From positions 3,968,001-4,032,000 of the forward strand of contig NZ_JAYRYK010000001.1 of assembly GCF_041916975.1 (NCBI RefSeq): 64,000 nucleotides of DNA, written 5' to 3'. A program made the translations under genes and the position numbers. This DNA comes from Sphingosinicella sp041916975. GTDB lineage: Bacteria > Pseudomonadota > Alphaproteobacteria > Sphingomonadales > Sphingomonadaceae. Positions 7,876 to 16,368 of this stretch are shown one piece after another. Each line of letters begins with the position of its first letter. Position 1 is the first letter of the stretch. The notes under the pieces are model-generated. The model was given only the letters and a program-made list of their open reading frames with translations, was not told where the DNA came from and ran no database searches.

Positions 7876-8990
7876 GCGTTGTCGAGGCGTACCGCGCGCT
7901 GATTGCGGCGAATGAACTGAAGGCTGATCCCGATCAGGCCGCCGCCGCGGCGCGGCTCCAGAAGCTCGAAGCGGAACTGCGCACGGGCCCGCCGAAGAAC
8001 GGCCTGCTCTCCCGCCTGTTCGGCAAGGCGGAGAGCGTGCGCCCGCGCGGCATCTACATGTGGGGTGCGGTCGGCCGCGGCAAATCGATGCTGATGGACC
8101 TCTTCTACGAGGCCGCGCCCGCCATCCCCAAGCGTCGCGTGCATTTCCATGCCTTCATGCTGGAGGTCCACGCCGCGCTGCACAAATGGCGGGAACAGAA
8201 CGTCGACGACCCGATCCTGCGCGTCGCCGAGGATATCGCGAAGGGCGTGCGCCTGCTCGCCTTCGACGAGCTTCAGGTGACGAACGTCGCCGACGCCATG
8301 ATCCTCTCGCGCCTGTTCACGGCGATCCTCGGGCACGGCGTCACCGTGGTCGCGACCTCGAACCGCCCGCCGCGCGACCTCTACAAGAACGGCCTCAGCC
8401 GCGATCTGTTCTTGCCGTTTATCGATCTGATCGAGCAGGAACTGGATGTCGTGAGCCTCAATGGCCCGACCGACTATCGGCTCGACCGGCTGGCGGGGAT
8501 GCCGACTTACTACGTGCCGAACGGGCCAGAGGCGACCGCCGCGCTCTCCGAAGCCTTCTTTCGTCTCACCGATTACCCGCCGGAAGATCGCGCGCATGTG
8601 CCCACCGAGACGATCGACGTGGGCGGCGGGCGTACGCTCCATGTGCCGAAGTCGCTGAAGGGCGTCGCCGTCTTCTCGTTCAAGCGGCTGTGCGGAGAGG
8701 CGCGGGGGGCGGCGGACTATCTTGCGGTCGCGCAGCGTTATCACACCGTCATCATCGTCGGCGTGCCGAAGATGGGGCCGGAGAAGCGCAACGAGGCGAC
8801 ACGCTTCGTGGCGCTGATCGACGCGCTTTACGAATACCGCGTCAAGCTGCTGATGGGCGCCGATGCGCTCCCCGGAGATCTCTATCCGGCCGGCGATTAT
8901 GCTTTCGAGTTCGAGCGCACGGTCTCCCGCCTGATGGAGATGCAGTCCGCCGACTATATGGCCGAAGGGCACGGCGTAAGGACCGCCTGA
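7872..8990 (+). CDS. zapE: Cell division protein ZapE (AFG1-like ATPase)
   Basis: 372 aa AFG1/LACE1-type ATPase. The Walker A motif GAVGRGKS is at residues 65-72 and Walker B is LLAFDELQV. The downstream SNRPPRDLYKNGLSRDLFLPFIDLIE block and the C-terminal SFKRLCGEARGAADYLAVAQRYHTV region are hallmarks of the family. In E. coli ZapE interacts with the Z ring; mitochondrial homologues act in protein quality control. No ATG suits the N-terminus. The TTG at 7872, overlapping the thioesterase stop as TTGA, gives the expected start (MSVVEAYRALI) and suggests translational coupling. Confidence 0.92.
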   Translation: MSVVEAYRALIAANELKADPDQAAAAARLQKLEAELRTGPPKNGLLSRLFGKAESVRPRGIYMWGAVGRGKSMLMDLFYEAAPAIPKRRVHFHAFMLEVHAALHKWREQNVDDPILRVAEDIAKGVRLLAFDELQVTNVADAMILSRLFTAILGHGVTVVATSNRPPRDLYKNGLSRDLFLPFIDLIEQELDVVSLNGPTDYRLDRLAGMPTYYVPNGPEATAALSEAFFRLTDYPPEDRAHVPTETIDVGGGRTLHVPKSLKGVAVFSFKRLCGEARGAADYLAVAQRYHTVIIVGVPKMGPEKRNEATRFVALIDALYEYRVKLLMGADALPGDLYPAGDYAFEFERTVSRLMEMQSADYMAEGHGVRTA

Positions 8991-9015
8991 AGCCCGGCTG
9001 ATTTGCTGCGTCGCA

Positions 9016-9050
9016 CACAGTGATGAGAATTTTGCACTGTGCGGATTTTT
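9016..9050 (+). terminator. Probable intrinsic terminator after zapE
   Basis: CACAGTG (9016-9022) pairs perfectly with CACTGTG (9035-9041) across a 12-nt loop and is followed by CGGATTTTT. It lies 26 bp past the zapE stop and 100 bp before mdh, so it would separate the two transcription units. The stem is short, and an operator role for mdh is an alternative. Confidence 0.5.
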
Positions 9051-9149
9051 ACGAACGGTTGCAGCGCCGCGAATCAGGGGCTATCGGGATCGCGTTTTCG
9101 CCGGTCGTCCGGCCGGCGTTCCACGCATTGCCCTCAGTGAGAGAGACCC

Positions 9150-10112
9150 ATGGCACGCAATAAAATTGCTCTGATCGGCGCCGGGATGATCGGCGGCACC
9201 CTCGCACATCTCGTCGGAATGAAGGAACTGGGCGACGTTGTCCTGTTCGACATCGCGGACGGTATGCCCAAGGGCAAGGCGCTCGACCTCGCGCAGTCGG
9301 CTCCGGTTGAAGGCTTCGACGCGCGCCTGAAGGGCACCAGCGACTACGCCGACATCGCGGGCGCGGACGTCTGCATCGTCACCGCCGGCGTGCCGCGCAA
9401 GCCCGGCATGAGCCGCGACGACCTGCTCGGCATCAACCTCAAGGTCATGAAGGCTGTGGGCGAGGGCATCAAGGCGCACGCGCCGAACGCCTTCGTGATC
9501 TGCATCACCAACCCGCTCGACGCGATGGTCTGGGCGCTGCGCGAGTTCTCGGGCCTCCCCGCGAACAAGGTCGTCGGCATGGCCGGCGTGCTCGACTCGG
9601 CGCGCTTCCGCCACTTCCTCGCCGAGGAGTTCAACGTGTCGGTCGAGGATGTCACCGCCTTCGTGCTCGGCGGCCACGGCGACACGATGGTGCCGGTGGT
9701 CGAATATTCGACCGTCGCGGGCATTCCGGTGCCGGACCTCATCAAGATGGGTTGGTCGACGCAGGAGAAGATCGACGCGATCGTGGCGCGCACGCGCTCG
9801 GGCGGCGGCGAGATCGTCGGCCTGCTCGGCAACGGCTCGGCCTACTACGCGCCGGCCTCCTCGGCGATCGCGATGGCCGACTCCTACCTCAAGGACAAGC
9901 GGCGCCTGCTGCCGTGTGCGGCGTTCCTTTCGGGCGAATACGGCATCAAGGACCTGTATGTCGGCGTGCCGATCGTCATCGGCGCGAACGGCGTCGAGAA
10001 GATCGTGGAGATCGAGCTGAAGGGCGAGGCCAAGGCCAACTTCGACGTGTCGGTGAACGCGGTGAAGGAACTGATGGACGCCTGCCGCAACCTCGACAGC
10101 TCGCTGAAATAA
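9150..10112 (+). CDS. mdh: Malate dehydrogenase (NAD)
   Basis: 320 aa LDH-like malate dehydrogenase, interconverting malate and oxaloacetate with NAD in the TCA cycle. The NAD-binding GAGMIGG loop is at residues 10-16. The catalytic pair is D149 with R152 in LDSARFR, and the proton-relay His is H176 in GGHGDTMVP. Length and motifs match the alphaproteobacterial form, which is closer to lactate dehydrogenase than the E. coli enzyme is. A GAGAGA ribosome site precedes the ATG. It is first in the mdh-sucC-sucD-sucA-sucB run and lies 9 bp upstream of sucC. Confidence 0.97.
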   Translation: MARNKIALIGAGMIGGTLAHLVGMKELGDVVLFDIADGMPKGKALDLAQSAPVEGFDARLKGTSDYADIAGADVCIVTAGVPRKPGMSRDDLLGINLKVMKAVGEGIKAHAPNAFVICITNPLDAMVWALREFSGLPANKVVGMAGVLDSARFRHFLAEEFNVSVEDVTAFVLGGHGDTMVPVVEYSTVAGIPVPDLIKMGWSTQEKIDAIVARTRSGGGEIVGLLGNGSAYYAPASSAIAMADSYLKDKRRLLPCAAFLSGEYGIKDLYVGVPIVIGANGVEKIVEIELKGEAKANFDVSVNAVKELMDACRNLDSSLK

Positions 10113-10121
10113 GGATCGCTG

Positions 10122-11321
10122 ATGAACATCCACGAGTATCAAGCCAAGCAGCTGCTGGCGAAGTTCGGCGCGCCGATCTCGGCCGGTTTCCCGGCGTTCA
10201 CGGCTGATGAGGCCGAGGCGGCGGCGAAGCAGCTTCCCGGACCCGTCTATGTCGTGAAGTCCCAGATCCACGCCGGTGGGCGCGGCAAGGGCCGCTTCAA
10301 CGGCCTCGGCGCGGACGCCAAGGGCGGCGTGCGTGTCGTGAAGTCGGTCGAAGAGGTGAAGTCGAACGCCGCCGAAATGCTTGGTCGCGTGCTCGTGACG
10401 CACCAGACAGGCGATGCCGGCAAGCAGGTGAACCGCCTCTATATCGAAGCGGGCGCGCCGATCGCCAAGGAATACTACCTCTCGCTGCTCGTGGACCGCG
10501 CCGTCGGCCGCGTCGCCTTCGTGGTCTCCACCGAAGGCGGCATGGACATCGAGGAAGTCGCCGAGCACACGCCCGAGAAGATCCACACCATCCGTATCGA
10601 TCCGGCCTCGGGCTTCATGCCCCACCACGGCCGCGGCGTCGCGGCGGCGCTGAAGCTGGAGGGCGATCTCGCCAAGCAGGCGGCGAAGCTCGCGCAGCAG
10701 CTCTACACGGCGTTCAAGACCACCGATGCCTCGCTGCTCGAGATCAACCCGCTCGTCGAGACGACGGACGGCAAGCTGCTCGTGCTCGATGCCAAGATGG
10801 GCTTCGACGGCAACGCGCTGTTCCGCCATCCGGACATCCTCGAACTCCGCGACCTCACCGAAGAGGACGCGATGGAGATCGAGGCGTCGAAGTACGACCT
10901 CGCCTACGTGAAGCTGGACGGCAACATCGGCTGCATGGTGAACGGCGCGGGCCTCGCCATGGCGACGATGGACATCATCAAGCTGAACGGCGCCGAGCCC
11001 GCCAACTTCCTCGACGTCGGCGGTGGCGCCACGAAGGAGAAGGTGACGGCGGCGTTCAAGATCATCCTCAACGACCCGGCGGTCGAGGGCATCCTCGTCA
11101 ACATCTTCGGCGGCATCATGCGCTGCGACATCATCGCGGAAGGCATCGTTGCGGCGGCACGCGAGGTGAACCTTTCGGTTCCGCTCGTCGTTCGCCTTGA
11201 AGGCACGAACGTCGAACTCGGCAAGCAGATCCTTGCCGACAGCGGCCTGCCGATCGTCAGCGCCGACAACCTCGGCGACGCGGCGAAGAAGATCGTGGCG
11301 CAAGTGAAGAAGGCGGCCTGA
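10122..11321 (+). CDS. sucC: Succinyl-CoA synthetase beta subunit (ADP-forming)
   Basis: 399 aa. It begins MNIHEYQAKQLLAKFG, the typical start of the beta subunit, and has an N-terminal ATP-grasp domain (KSQIHAGGRGKG glycine loop) plus the C-terminal CoA-ligase domain (DVGGGATKEKVTAAF, NIFGGIMRCD). With SucD it forms the complex that makes ATP from succinyl-CoA. The GGIMRCD segment contacts the phosphohistidine loop of the alpha subunit. Only 4 bp separate it from sucD, so the two are co-translated. Confidence 0.98.
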   Translation: MNIHEYQAKQLLAKFGAPISAGFPAFTADEAEAAAKQLPGPVYVVKSQIHAGGRGKGRFNGLGADAKGGVRVVKSVEEVKSNAAEMLGRVLVTHQTGDAGKQVNRLYIEAGAPIAKEYYLSLLVDRAVGRVAFVVSTEGGMDIEEVAEHTPEKIHTIRIDPASGFMPHHGRGVAAALKLEGDLAKQAAKLAQQLYTAFKTTDASLLEINPLVETTDGKLLVLDAKMGFDGNALFRHPDILELRDLTEEDAMEIEASKYDLAYVKLDGNIGCMVNGAGLAMATMDIIKLNGAEPANFLDVGGGATKEKVTAAFKIILNDPAVEGILVNIFGGIMRCDIIAEGIVAAAREVNLSVPLVVRLEGTNVELGKQILADSGLPIVSADNLGDAAKKIVAQVKKAA

Positions 11322-11325
11322 CCCC

Positions 11326-12201
11326 ATGAGCATTCTCATCAACAAGAACACCAAGGTTCTGTGTCAGGGCCTCACTGGCGCGACCGCGACGTTCCACACT
11401 GAAGCCGCGATTGCTTACGGCACCAAGATGGTCGGCGGCGTGGTTCCGGGCAAAGGCGGGCAGGAGCATCTCGGTCTCCCCGTGTTCGGCACGATGCGCG
11501 AGGCGATGGACGTGACGAAGGCGGACGCCAGCGTCGTCTACGTGCCGCCGGCGTTCGCGGCGGACTCGATACTCGAAGCCATCGAGGCGGAAGTGCCGCT
11601 CATCATCTGCATCACCGAGGGCATTCCGGTGCTCGACATGGTGCCGGTGAAGCGCGCTCTCTCGGGCTCCAAGTCGCGGCTGATCGGCCCGAACTGCCCC
11701 GGCGTGCTGACGCCGGACGAGTGCAAGATCGGCATCATGCCGGGCTCCATCTTCAAGAAGGGTTCTGTCGGCGTTGTCTCCCGCTCCGGCACGCTCACGT
11801 ATGAAGCGGTGCACCAGACGACGGCGGTCGGCCTCGGCCAGACCAGCGCGGTCGGCATCGGCGGCGATCCGGTGAACGGCACCAACTTCATCGACGTGCT
11901 GGACTTGTTCCTGAACGACCCCGACACGAAATCCATCATCATGATCGGTGAAATCGGCGGCTCGGCCGAAGAAGACGCGGCCGAGTTCCTGAAATCGCAC
12001 CCGATCAAGAAGCCGATGGTGGGCTTCATCGCGGGCCGCACCGCCCCGAAGGGACGCACCATGGGCCACGCCGGTGCCATCGTTTCGGGCGGCAAGGGCG
12101 GCGCAGAGGACAAGATCAAGGCTATGGAATCGGCGGGTATCGTCGTTTCCCCGAGCCCGTCCGAACTCGGCACCACGCTCGCGAAGGTGCTCGGGCACTA
12201 A
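11326..12201 (+). CDS. sucD: Succinyl-CoA synthetase alpha subunit
   Basis: 291 aa. It has the CoA-binding N-terminal domain (MSILINKNTKVLCQGLTGATATFH) and the C-terminal ligase domain with the phosphorylated histidine H248 in GHAGAIVSGGKG. It pairs with SucC. After the stop there is an 84- to 96-bp gap holding a strong hairpin at 12243-12270 before sucA, which could set the relative output of the two enzyme complexes. Confidence 0.98.
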   Translation: MSILINKNTKVLCQGLTGATATFHTEAAIAYGTKMVGGVVPGKGGQEHLGLPVFGTMREAMDVTKADASVVYVPPAFAADSILEAIEAEVPLIICITEGIPVLDMVPVKRALSGSKSRLIGPNCPGVLTPDECKIGIMPGSIFKKGSVGVVSRSGTLTYEAVHQTTAVGLGQTSAVGIGGDPVNGTNFIDVLDLFLNDPDTKSIIMIGEIGGSAEEDAAEFLKSHPIKKPMVGFIAGRTAPKGRTMGHAGAIVSGGKGGAEDKIKAMESAGIVVSPSPSELGTTLAKVLGH

Positions 12202-12242
12202 GGCATCACGAAATTGTCAAGTTTTTAGGTGCTTTTTAGGAA

Positions 12243-12270
12243 GGTCCTGCGTAGGGAGGCGCGCAGGACC
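12243..12270 (+). promoter_or_regulatory. RNA hairpin between sucD and sucA with a Shine-Dalgarno-like loop
   Basis: GGTCCTGCG (12243-12251) and CGCAGGACC (12262-12270) are perfect 9-bp arms around a 10-nt loop, TAGGGAGGCG. No T run follows, so it is not a standard terminator. The loop carries GGGAGG, the only strong ribosome-binding-like sequence in the gap, but it lies 27-40 nt from the two possible sucA starts. A role in mRNA processing or translation control is inference. Confidence 0.5.
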
Positions 12271-12297
12271 CTCCGCACGCCAGGAATGACAGGAACC

Positions 12298-15186
12298 ATG
12301 GGTTTCGAAGGCCAGCCTCCCTCCGTTCTCGAAGGCGTTTCCGCCTCGTTCGTTGAATCTCTTTATCGCCAGTATTCAGCCAATCCGGCGTCGGTCGACC
12401 CGGAATGGCAGCGGCACTTCGCGGGATTGGAAAGCGTTGCTTCCGGCCCGTCGTGGCAGCGCAAGGGCTGGCCGGATACCACGACCGACGACCTGACGGC
12501 GGCGCTCGACCCGATGCAGATGACGCCGGAGCCGAAAGCACCGGCGGCGAAGAAGGGCGGGGCTGTCGCAGCGCCGTCCGTCGAAGCGATCCGGCAGGCC
12601 GCGGACGATGCGATCCGCGCGATGACGCTGATCCGCACCTACCGCGTGCGCGGGCACCTTGCGGCGCAGCTCGATCCGCTCGGACTTGCCGAGCGTCCGT
12701 TCCCCGAGGAGCTGACCCCCGAATATCATGGTTTCACGGGCGATGCGCTGAACCGCAGCGTGTATCTCGGCGGCGTGATGGGTTTCGAGGAAACGACGAT
12801 CACGGCGCTCGTCGCGGTGCTGAAGCACAATTACTGCGAGCATGTCGGCGTCGAATACATGCACATCAACGATCTGGAGGAGCGCCGCTTCATCCAGGAG
12901 CGGATCGAAGGCCGGAATGCCGAGATCCACTTCACGGATGCGGGCAAGAAGGCGATCCTCAACAAGATCATCGAAGCCGAACAGTTCGAGAGTTTCCTTG
13001 GCCGCAAGTACGTCGGCACCAAGCGCTTCGGCCTTGATGGCGGCGAGGCGATGGCGCCTGCGCTCGAAAGCGTCATCAAGTACGCGGGCGCCGGCGGCGT
13101 GAAGGAAATCGTGATCGGCATGGCGCACCGCGGGCGCCTGAACGTGCTCGCGAACGTGATGCAGAAGCCTTTTCAGGCGATCTTCCACGAGTTCGCCGGC
13201 GGTTCCTCGAACCCCGACGACGTCGGCGGATCGGGCGACGTGAAGTATCACCTCGGCACGTCCACGGACCGCGATTTCGACGGTCACCCCGTCCATCTGT
13301 CGCTGACGCCGAACCCTTCGCACCTCGAAGCCGTGAACCCGGTCGTGCTTGGCAAGGTGCGTGCGGCGCAGGCGCTGCGCGGTGATGTGGAGCGCGACGA
13401 GGTGCTGCCGCTGCTGCTGCACGGCGACGCCGCATTCGCGGGGCAGGGCATCATCGCCGAGTGTCTCGGCTTCTCGGGGCTCGACGGCTACAACACCGGC
13501 GGCACCGTCCACTTCATCATCAACAACCAGATCGGCTTCACGACGAGCCCGCAGTTCGCGCGCTCCTCGCCCTATCCTTCGGACGTGGCGCGCATGGTGC
13601 AGGCGCCGATCTTCCACGTGAACGGCGACGATCCCGAAGCCGTGACCTTCGCCACGAAGGTCGCCACCGAGTTTCGCCAGAAGTTCAACCGCGATGTCGT
13701 GATCGACATGTGGTGCTATCGCCGCTTCGGCCACAACGAGGGCGATGAGCCGGGCTTCACGCAGCCGCTGATGTACAAGGTCATCAAGGGCAAGCCGAAG
13801 GTCAGCGCCGTTTATGCCGAGCGCCTGATCGCCGAGGGCGTGATCGACGAGGCCTGGGTGGATGGTGCGACGAACGCCTATGTCGACCGGCTCGACAAGG
13901 ATTTCGAGGCGGCGCCGAGCTACAAGCCGAACAAGGCGGACTGGTTCGAGGGGCGCTGGGAAGGGCTCGGCCGTCCGGCGGACCCCGAAACCGCGCGCCG
14001 ATCGGCGGACACCGGCGTGCCGATGGACCGCATCGATGCGGTGACGAAGGTGCTGACCACCGTTCCCGAAGGGTTCTCGATCCACCCGACGCTGAAGCGC
14101 GTCGTCGCCGCGCGCGGCGAAACGATCGCTGCGGGCGAGGGCATCGACTGGGCAACCGCTGAAGCACTCGCTTTCGGCACGCTGCTGCAGGACGGTTTCG
14201 GCGTGCGGCTTTCGGGCCAGGATTCCGGGCGCGGTACGTTCAGCCAGCGCCATGCCGTGTGGGTCGATCAGAAGACCGGCAGCAAATACATCCCGCTGCA
14301 GGACATGGACCCGCGCTTCAAGGTGTTCGACTCGCCGCTCAGCGAGTTCGGCGTGCTCGGCTTCGAATACGGTTATGCGCTTACCGACCCGAAGACGCTC
14401 GTGCTGTGGGAAGCGCAGTTCGGCGATTTCGCGAACGGCGCGCAGGTGATCATCGACCAGTTCATCGCGAGCGGAGAGATCAAGTGGCTGCGGGCGAACG
14501 GCCTCGTCATGCTGCTGCCGCACGGCTATGAAGGGCAGGGGCCGGAGCACTCGTCGGCGCGTCTGGAGCGCTATCTCCAGCTCTGCGCCGAAGACAACAT
14601 GCAGGTTTGCAACATCACGACGCCCGCGAACTACTACCATGTTCTGCGACGCCAGATGCTGCGTCCGTTCAGGAAGCCGCTCATCATCATGACGCCGAAG
14701 TCGCTGCTTCGGCACAAGTCGGCGGTGTCGCGGATCGAGGAGTTCAGCGGCGATTCGCACTTCATGCGCATCAAGTCGGACACGAACCCGCCGGCGGACG
14801 ACAAGATCGAACGGCTCGTGCTCTGCTCGGGCAAGGTCTATTACGACCTCGCCGACGCGCGCGATGCGGCGGGCGACAAGTCCACCTCGATCGTTCGTAT
14901 CGAGCAGATTTATCCGTTCCCGCTCGAAGCGCTTGTGGTTCGCCTGAAGCGGATGAAAAAGCTGAAGACGGTCGTGTGGGCTCAGGAAGAGCCGAAGAAC
15001 GCCGGTAGCTGGAGCTTCGTGCGCCAGTATCTGGAGTGCGCGCTCAAGGAAGCCGGGGTGAAGACTGAGCCGGTTTACGCGGGCCGCGCCGCCGCCGCCG
15101 CGACCGCGACCGGTCTTGCCAAGCGGCACGCCGCCGAACAGAAAAAGCTCGTGGCGCAGGCGCTCGGCCACGATATCGAAGGTTGA
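12298..15186 (+). CDS. sucA: 2-oxoglutarate dehydrogenase E1 component
   Basis: About 962 aa. The thiamine-diphosphate E1 subunit decarboxylates 2-oxoglutarate and passes the succinyl group to the lipoyl domain of SucB. The short N-terminal E2-binding segment (SFVESLYRQYSANPASVDPEWQRHF) is followed by an Ala/Lys-rich linker. The catalytic domains then show GMAHRGRLNVL, the THPNPSHLEAVNP-type region and GHNEGDEPGFTQP. ATG codons at 12286 and 12298 are both possible and neither has a well-spaced ribosome site; 12298 gives the usual MGFE-type start. It is 9 bp upstream of sucB. Confidence 0.96.
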   Translation: MGFEGQPPSVLEGVSASFVESLYRQYSANPASVDPEWQRHFAGLESVASGPSWQRKGWPDTTTDDLTAALDPMQMTPEPKAPAAKKGGAVAAPSVEAIRQAADDAIRAMTLIRTYRVRGHLAAQLDPLGLAERPFPEELTPEYHGFTGDALNRSVYLGGVMGFEETTITALVAVLKHNYCEHVGVEYMHINDLEERRFIQERIEGRNAEIHFTDAGKKAILNKIIEAEQFESFLGRKYVGTKRFGLDGGEAMAPALESVIKYAGAGGVKEIVIGMAHRGRLNVLANVMQKPFQAIFHEFAGGSSNPDDVGGSGDVKYHLGTSTDRDFDGHPVHLSLTPNPSHLEAVNPVVLGKVRAAQALRGDVERDEVLPLLLHGDAAFAGQGIIAECLGFSGLDGYNTGGTVHFIINNQIGFTTSPQFARSSPYPSDVARMVQAPIFHVNGDDPEAVTFATKVATEFRQKFNRDVVIDMWCYRRFGHNEGDEPGFTQPLMYKVIKGKPKVSAVYAERLIAEGVIDEAWVDGATNAYVDRLDKDFEAAPSYKPNKADWFEGRWEGLGRPADPETARRSADTGVPMDRIDAVTKVLTTVPEGFSIHPTLKRVVAARGETIAAGEGIDWATAEALAFGTLLQDGFGVRLSGQDSGRGTFSQRHAVWVDQKTGSKYIPLQDMDPRFKVFDSPLSEFGVLGFEYGYALTDPKTLVLWEAQFGDFANGAQVIIDQFIASGEIKWLRANGLVMLLPHGYEGQGPEHSSARLERYLQLCAEDNMQVCNITTPANYYHVLRRQMLRPFRKPLIIMTPKSLLRHKSAVSRIEEFSGDSHFMRIKSDTNPPADDKIERLVLCSGKVYYDLADARDAAGDKSTSIVRIEQIYPFPLEALVVRLKRMKKLKTVVWAQEEPKNAGSWSFVRQYLECALKEAGVKTEPVYAGRAAAAATATGLAKRHAAEQKKLVAQALGHDIEG

Positions 15187-15195
15187 GGAGAGATC

Positions 15196-16365
15196 ATGGC
15201 TATCGACGTCGTTATTCCCGCGCTTGGTGAATCGATCACCGAGGCCACTGTCGGCGAATGGCTGAAGAAGCCCGGCGAGGCCGTGAAGGCGGATGAGCCG
15301 ATCGTGAGCCTCGAGACCGACAAGGTCGCCGTCGAAGTGCCCGCGCCGTCCGCGGGCGTGCTCTCGGAGCAGCTCGCCGCTGTTGGCGATACCGTGAATG
15401 TCGGTGCCGTGATCGCGCGTCTCGAAGCGGGCGGCGCGGCCGCCGCGCCCGCGAAAGCCGCAGCTCCGAAGGCTGCAGCGCCTGCCAAGGCCCCCGCGCC
15501 TGCCGAAGCCAAGCAGTCTCCCGCCGTCACCGTGGCGCTCGCCGAAACCGGCGTCGATGCCGCGAACGTGCAGGGCACGGGCAAGGACGGACGCCTCACC
15601 AAGGCCGATGTGCGCAGCGCCGCGACAGCCCCGGCGCCCGCCGCCGCTGCGCCTGCCGCAGGCGCGCGTCAGGAAGAGCGCGTGCGCATGACGCGCCTGC
15701 GCCAGACAATCGCGCGCCGCCTCAAGGAAGCGCAGAACACCGCCGCGATGCTTACCACCTTCAACGACGTCGACATGACGGCGGTGATGGAAGCGCGCGA
15801 CCGCTACAAGGACATGTTCGAGAAGAAGCACGGCGTCCGCCTCGGCTTCATGAGCTTCTTCACCAAGGCATGTTGCCTTGCGCTGAAGGACGTGCCCTCG
15901 GTGAATGCCGCGATCGAAGGCGACGAGATCGTCTATCGCAACTACGCCGACATCGGCGTCGCGGTCAGCTCGCCGGGCGGCCTCGTCGTGCCGATCCTGC
16001 GCAATGCTGATGCGCTTTCCTTCGCGGAGACCGAGAAGGCGATCGGCGACTTCGGCCGCCGCGCGCGCGACGGCCAGCTCAAGATCGAAGAACTGCAGGG
16101 CGGTACCTTCACGATCTCGAACGGCGGCGTGTTCGGCTCGCTGCTCTCGACGCCGATCCTCAACCCGCCGCAGTCGGGCGTGCTCGGGATGCACCGCATC
16201 GAGGAGCGTCCGGTGGTGCGGGACGGCCAGATCGTCGTGCGCCCGATGATGTACCTCGCGCTCAGCTACGATCACCGTCTGATCGATGGCCGCGAGGCGG
16301 TGACCTTTCTCGTCCGCGTCAAGGAAGCGCTGGAAGATCCGACCCGGCTTGTTCTGGACCTCTAA
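15196..16365 (+). CDS. sucB: 2-oxoglutarate dehydrogenase E2, dihydrolipoyl succinyltransferase
   Basis: 389 aa. It has one lipoyl domain (residues 1-77) with the lipoylated lysine K43 in ETDKVAV, an Ala/Pro-rich linker, a peripheral subunit-binding domain (about 108-140, AETGVDAANVQGTGKDGRLTK is its core) and a catalytic domain ending with H360 and D364 in SYDHRLIDG. It forms the core of the OGDH complex. A GAGGAGA ribosome site sits before the ATG. The lipoamide dehydrogenase gene lies about 0.9 kb downstream, beyond one inverted gene. Confidence 0.97.
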   Translation: MAIDVVIPALGESITEATVGEWLKKPGEAVKADEPIVSLETDKVAVEVPAPSAGVLSEQLAAVGDTVNVGAVIARLEAGGAAAAPAKAAAPKAAAPAKAPAPAEAKQSPAVTVALAETGVDAANVQGTGKDGRLTKADVRSAATAPAPAAAAPAAGARQEERVRMTRLRQTIARRLKEAQNTAAMLTTFNDVDMTAVMEARDRYKDMFEKKHGVRLGFMSFFTKACCLALKDVPSVNAAIEGDEIVYRNYADIGVAVSSPGGLVVPILRNADALSFAETEKAIGDFGRRARDGQLKIEELQGGTFTISNGGVFGSLLSTPILNPPQSGVLGMHRIEERPVVRDGQIVVRPMMYLALSYDHRLIDGREAVTFLVRVKEALEDPTRLVLDL

Positions 16366-16368
16366 GGT

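Noticed and set aside
9081..11354. A 757-codon minus-strand frame over mdh and sucC
   Set aside because: Antisense shadow; composition reflects the complement of biased codons, with no signal or domain.
12376..16275. A 1,299-codon open frame on the minus strand across sucA and sucB
   Set aside because: It is the antisense shadow of two certain genes in a GC-rich genome; the translation is Arg/His-rich with no domain.
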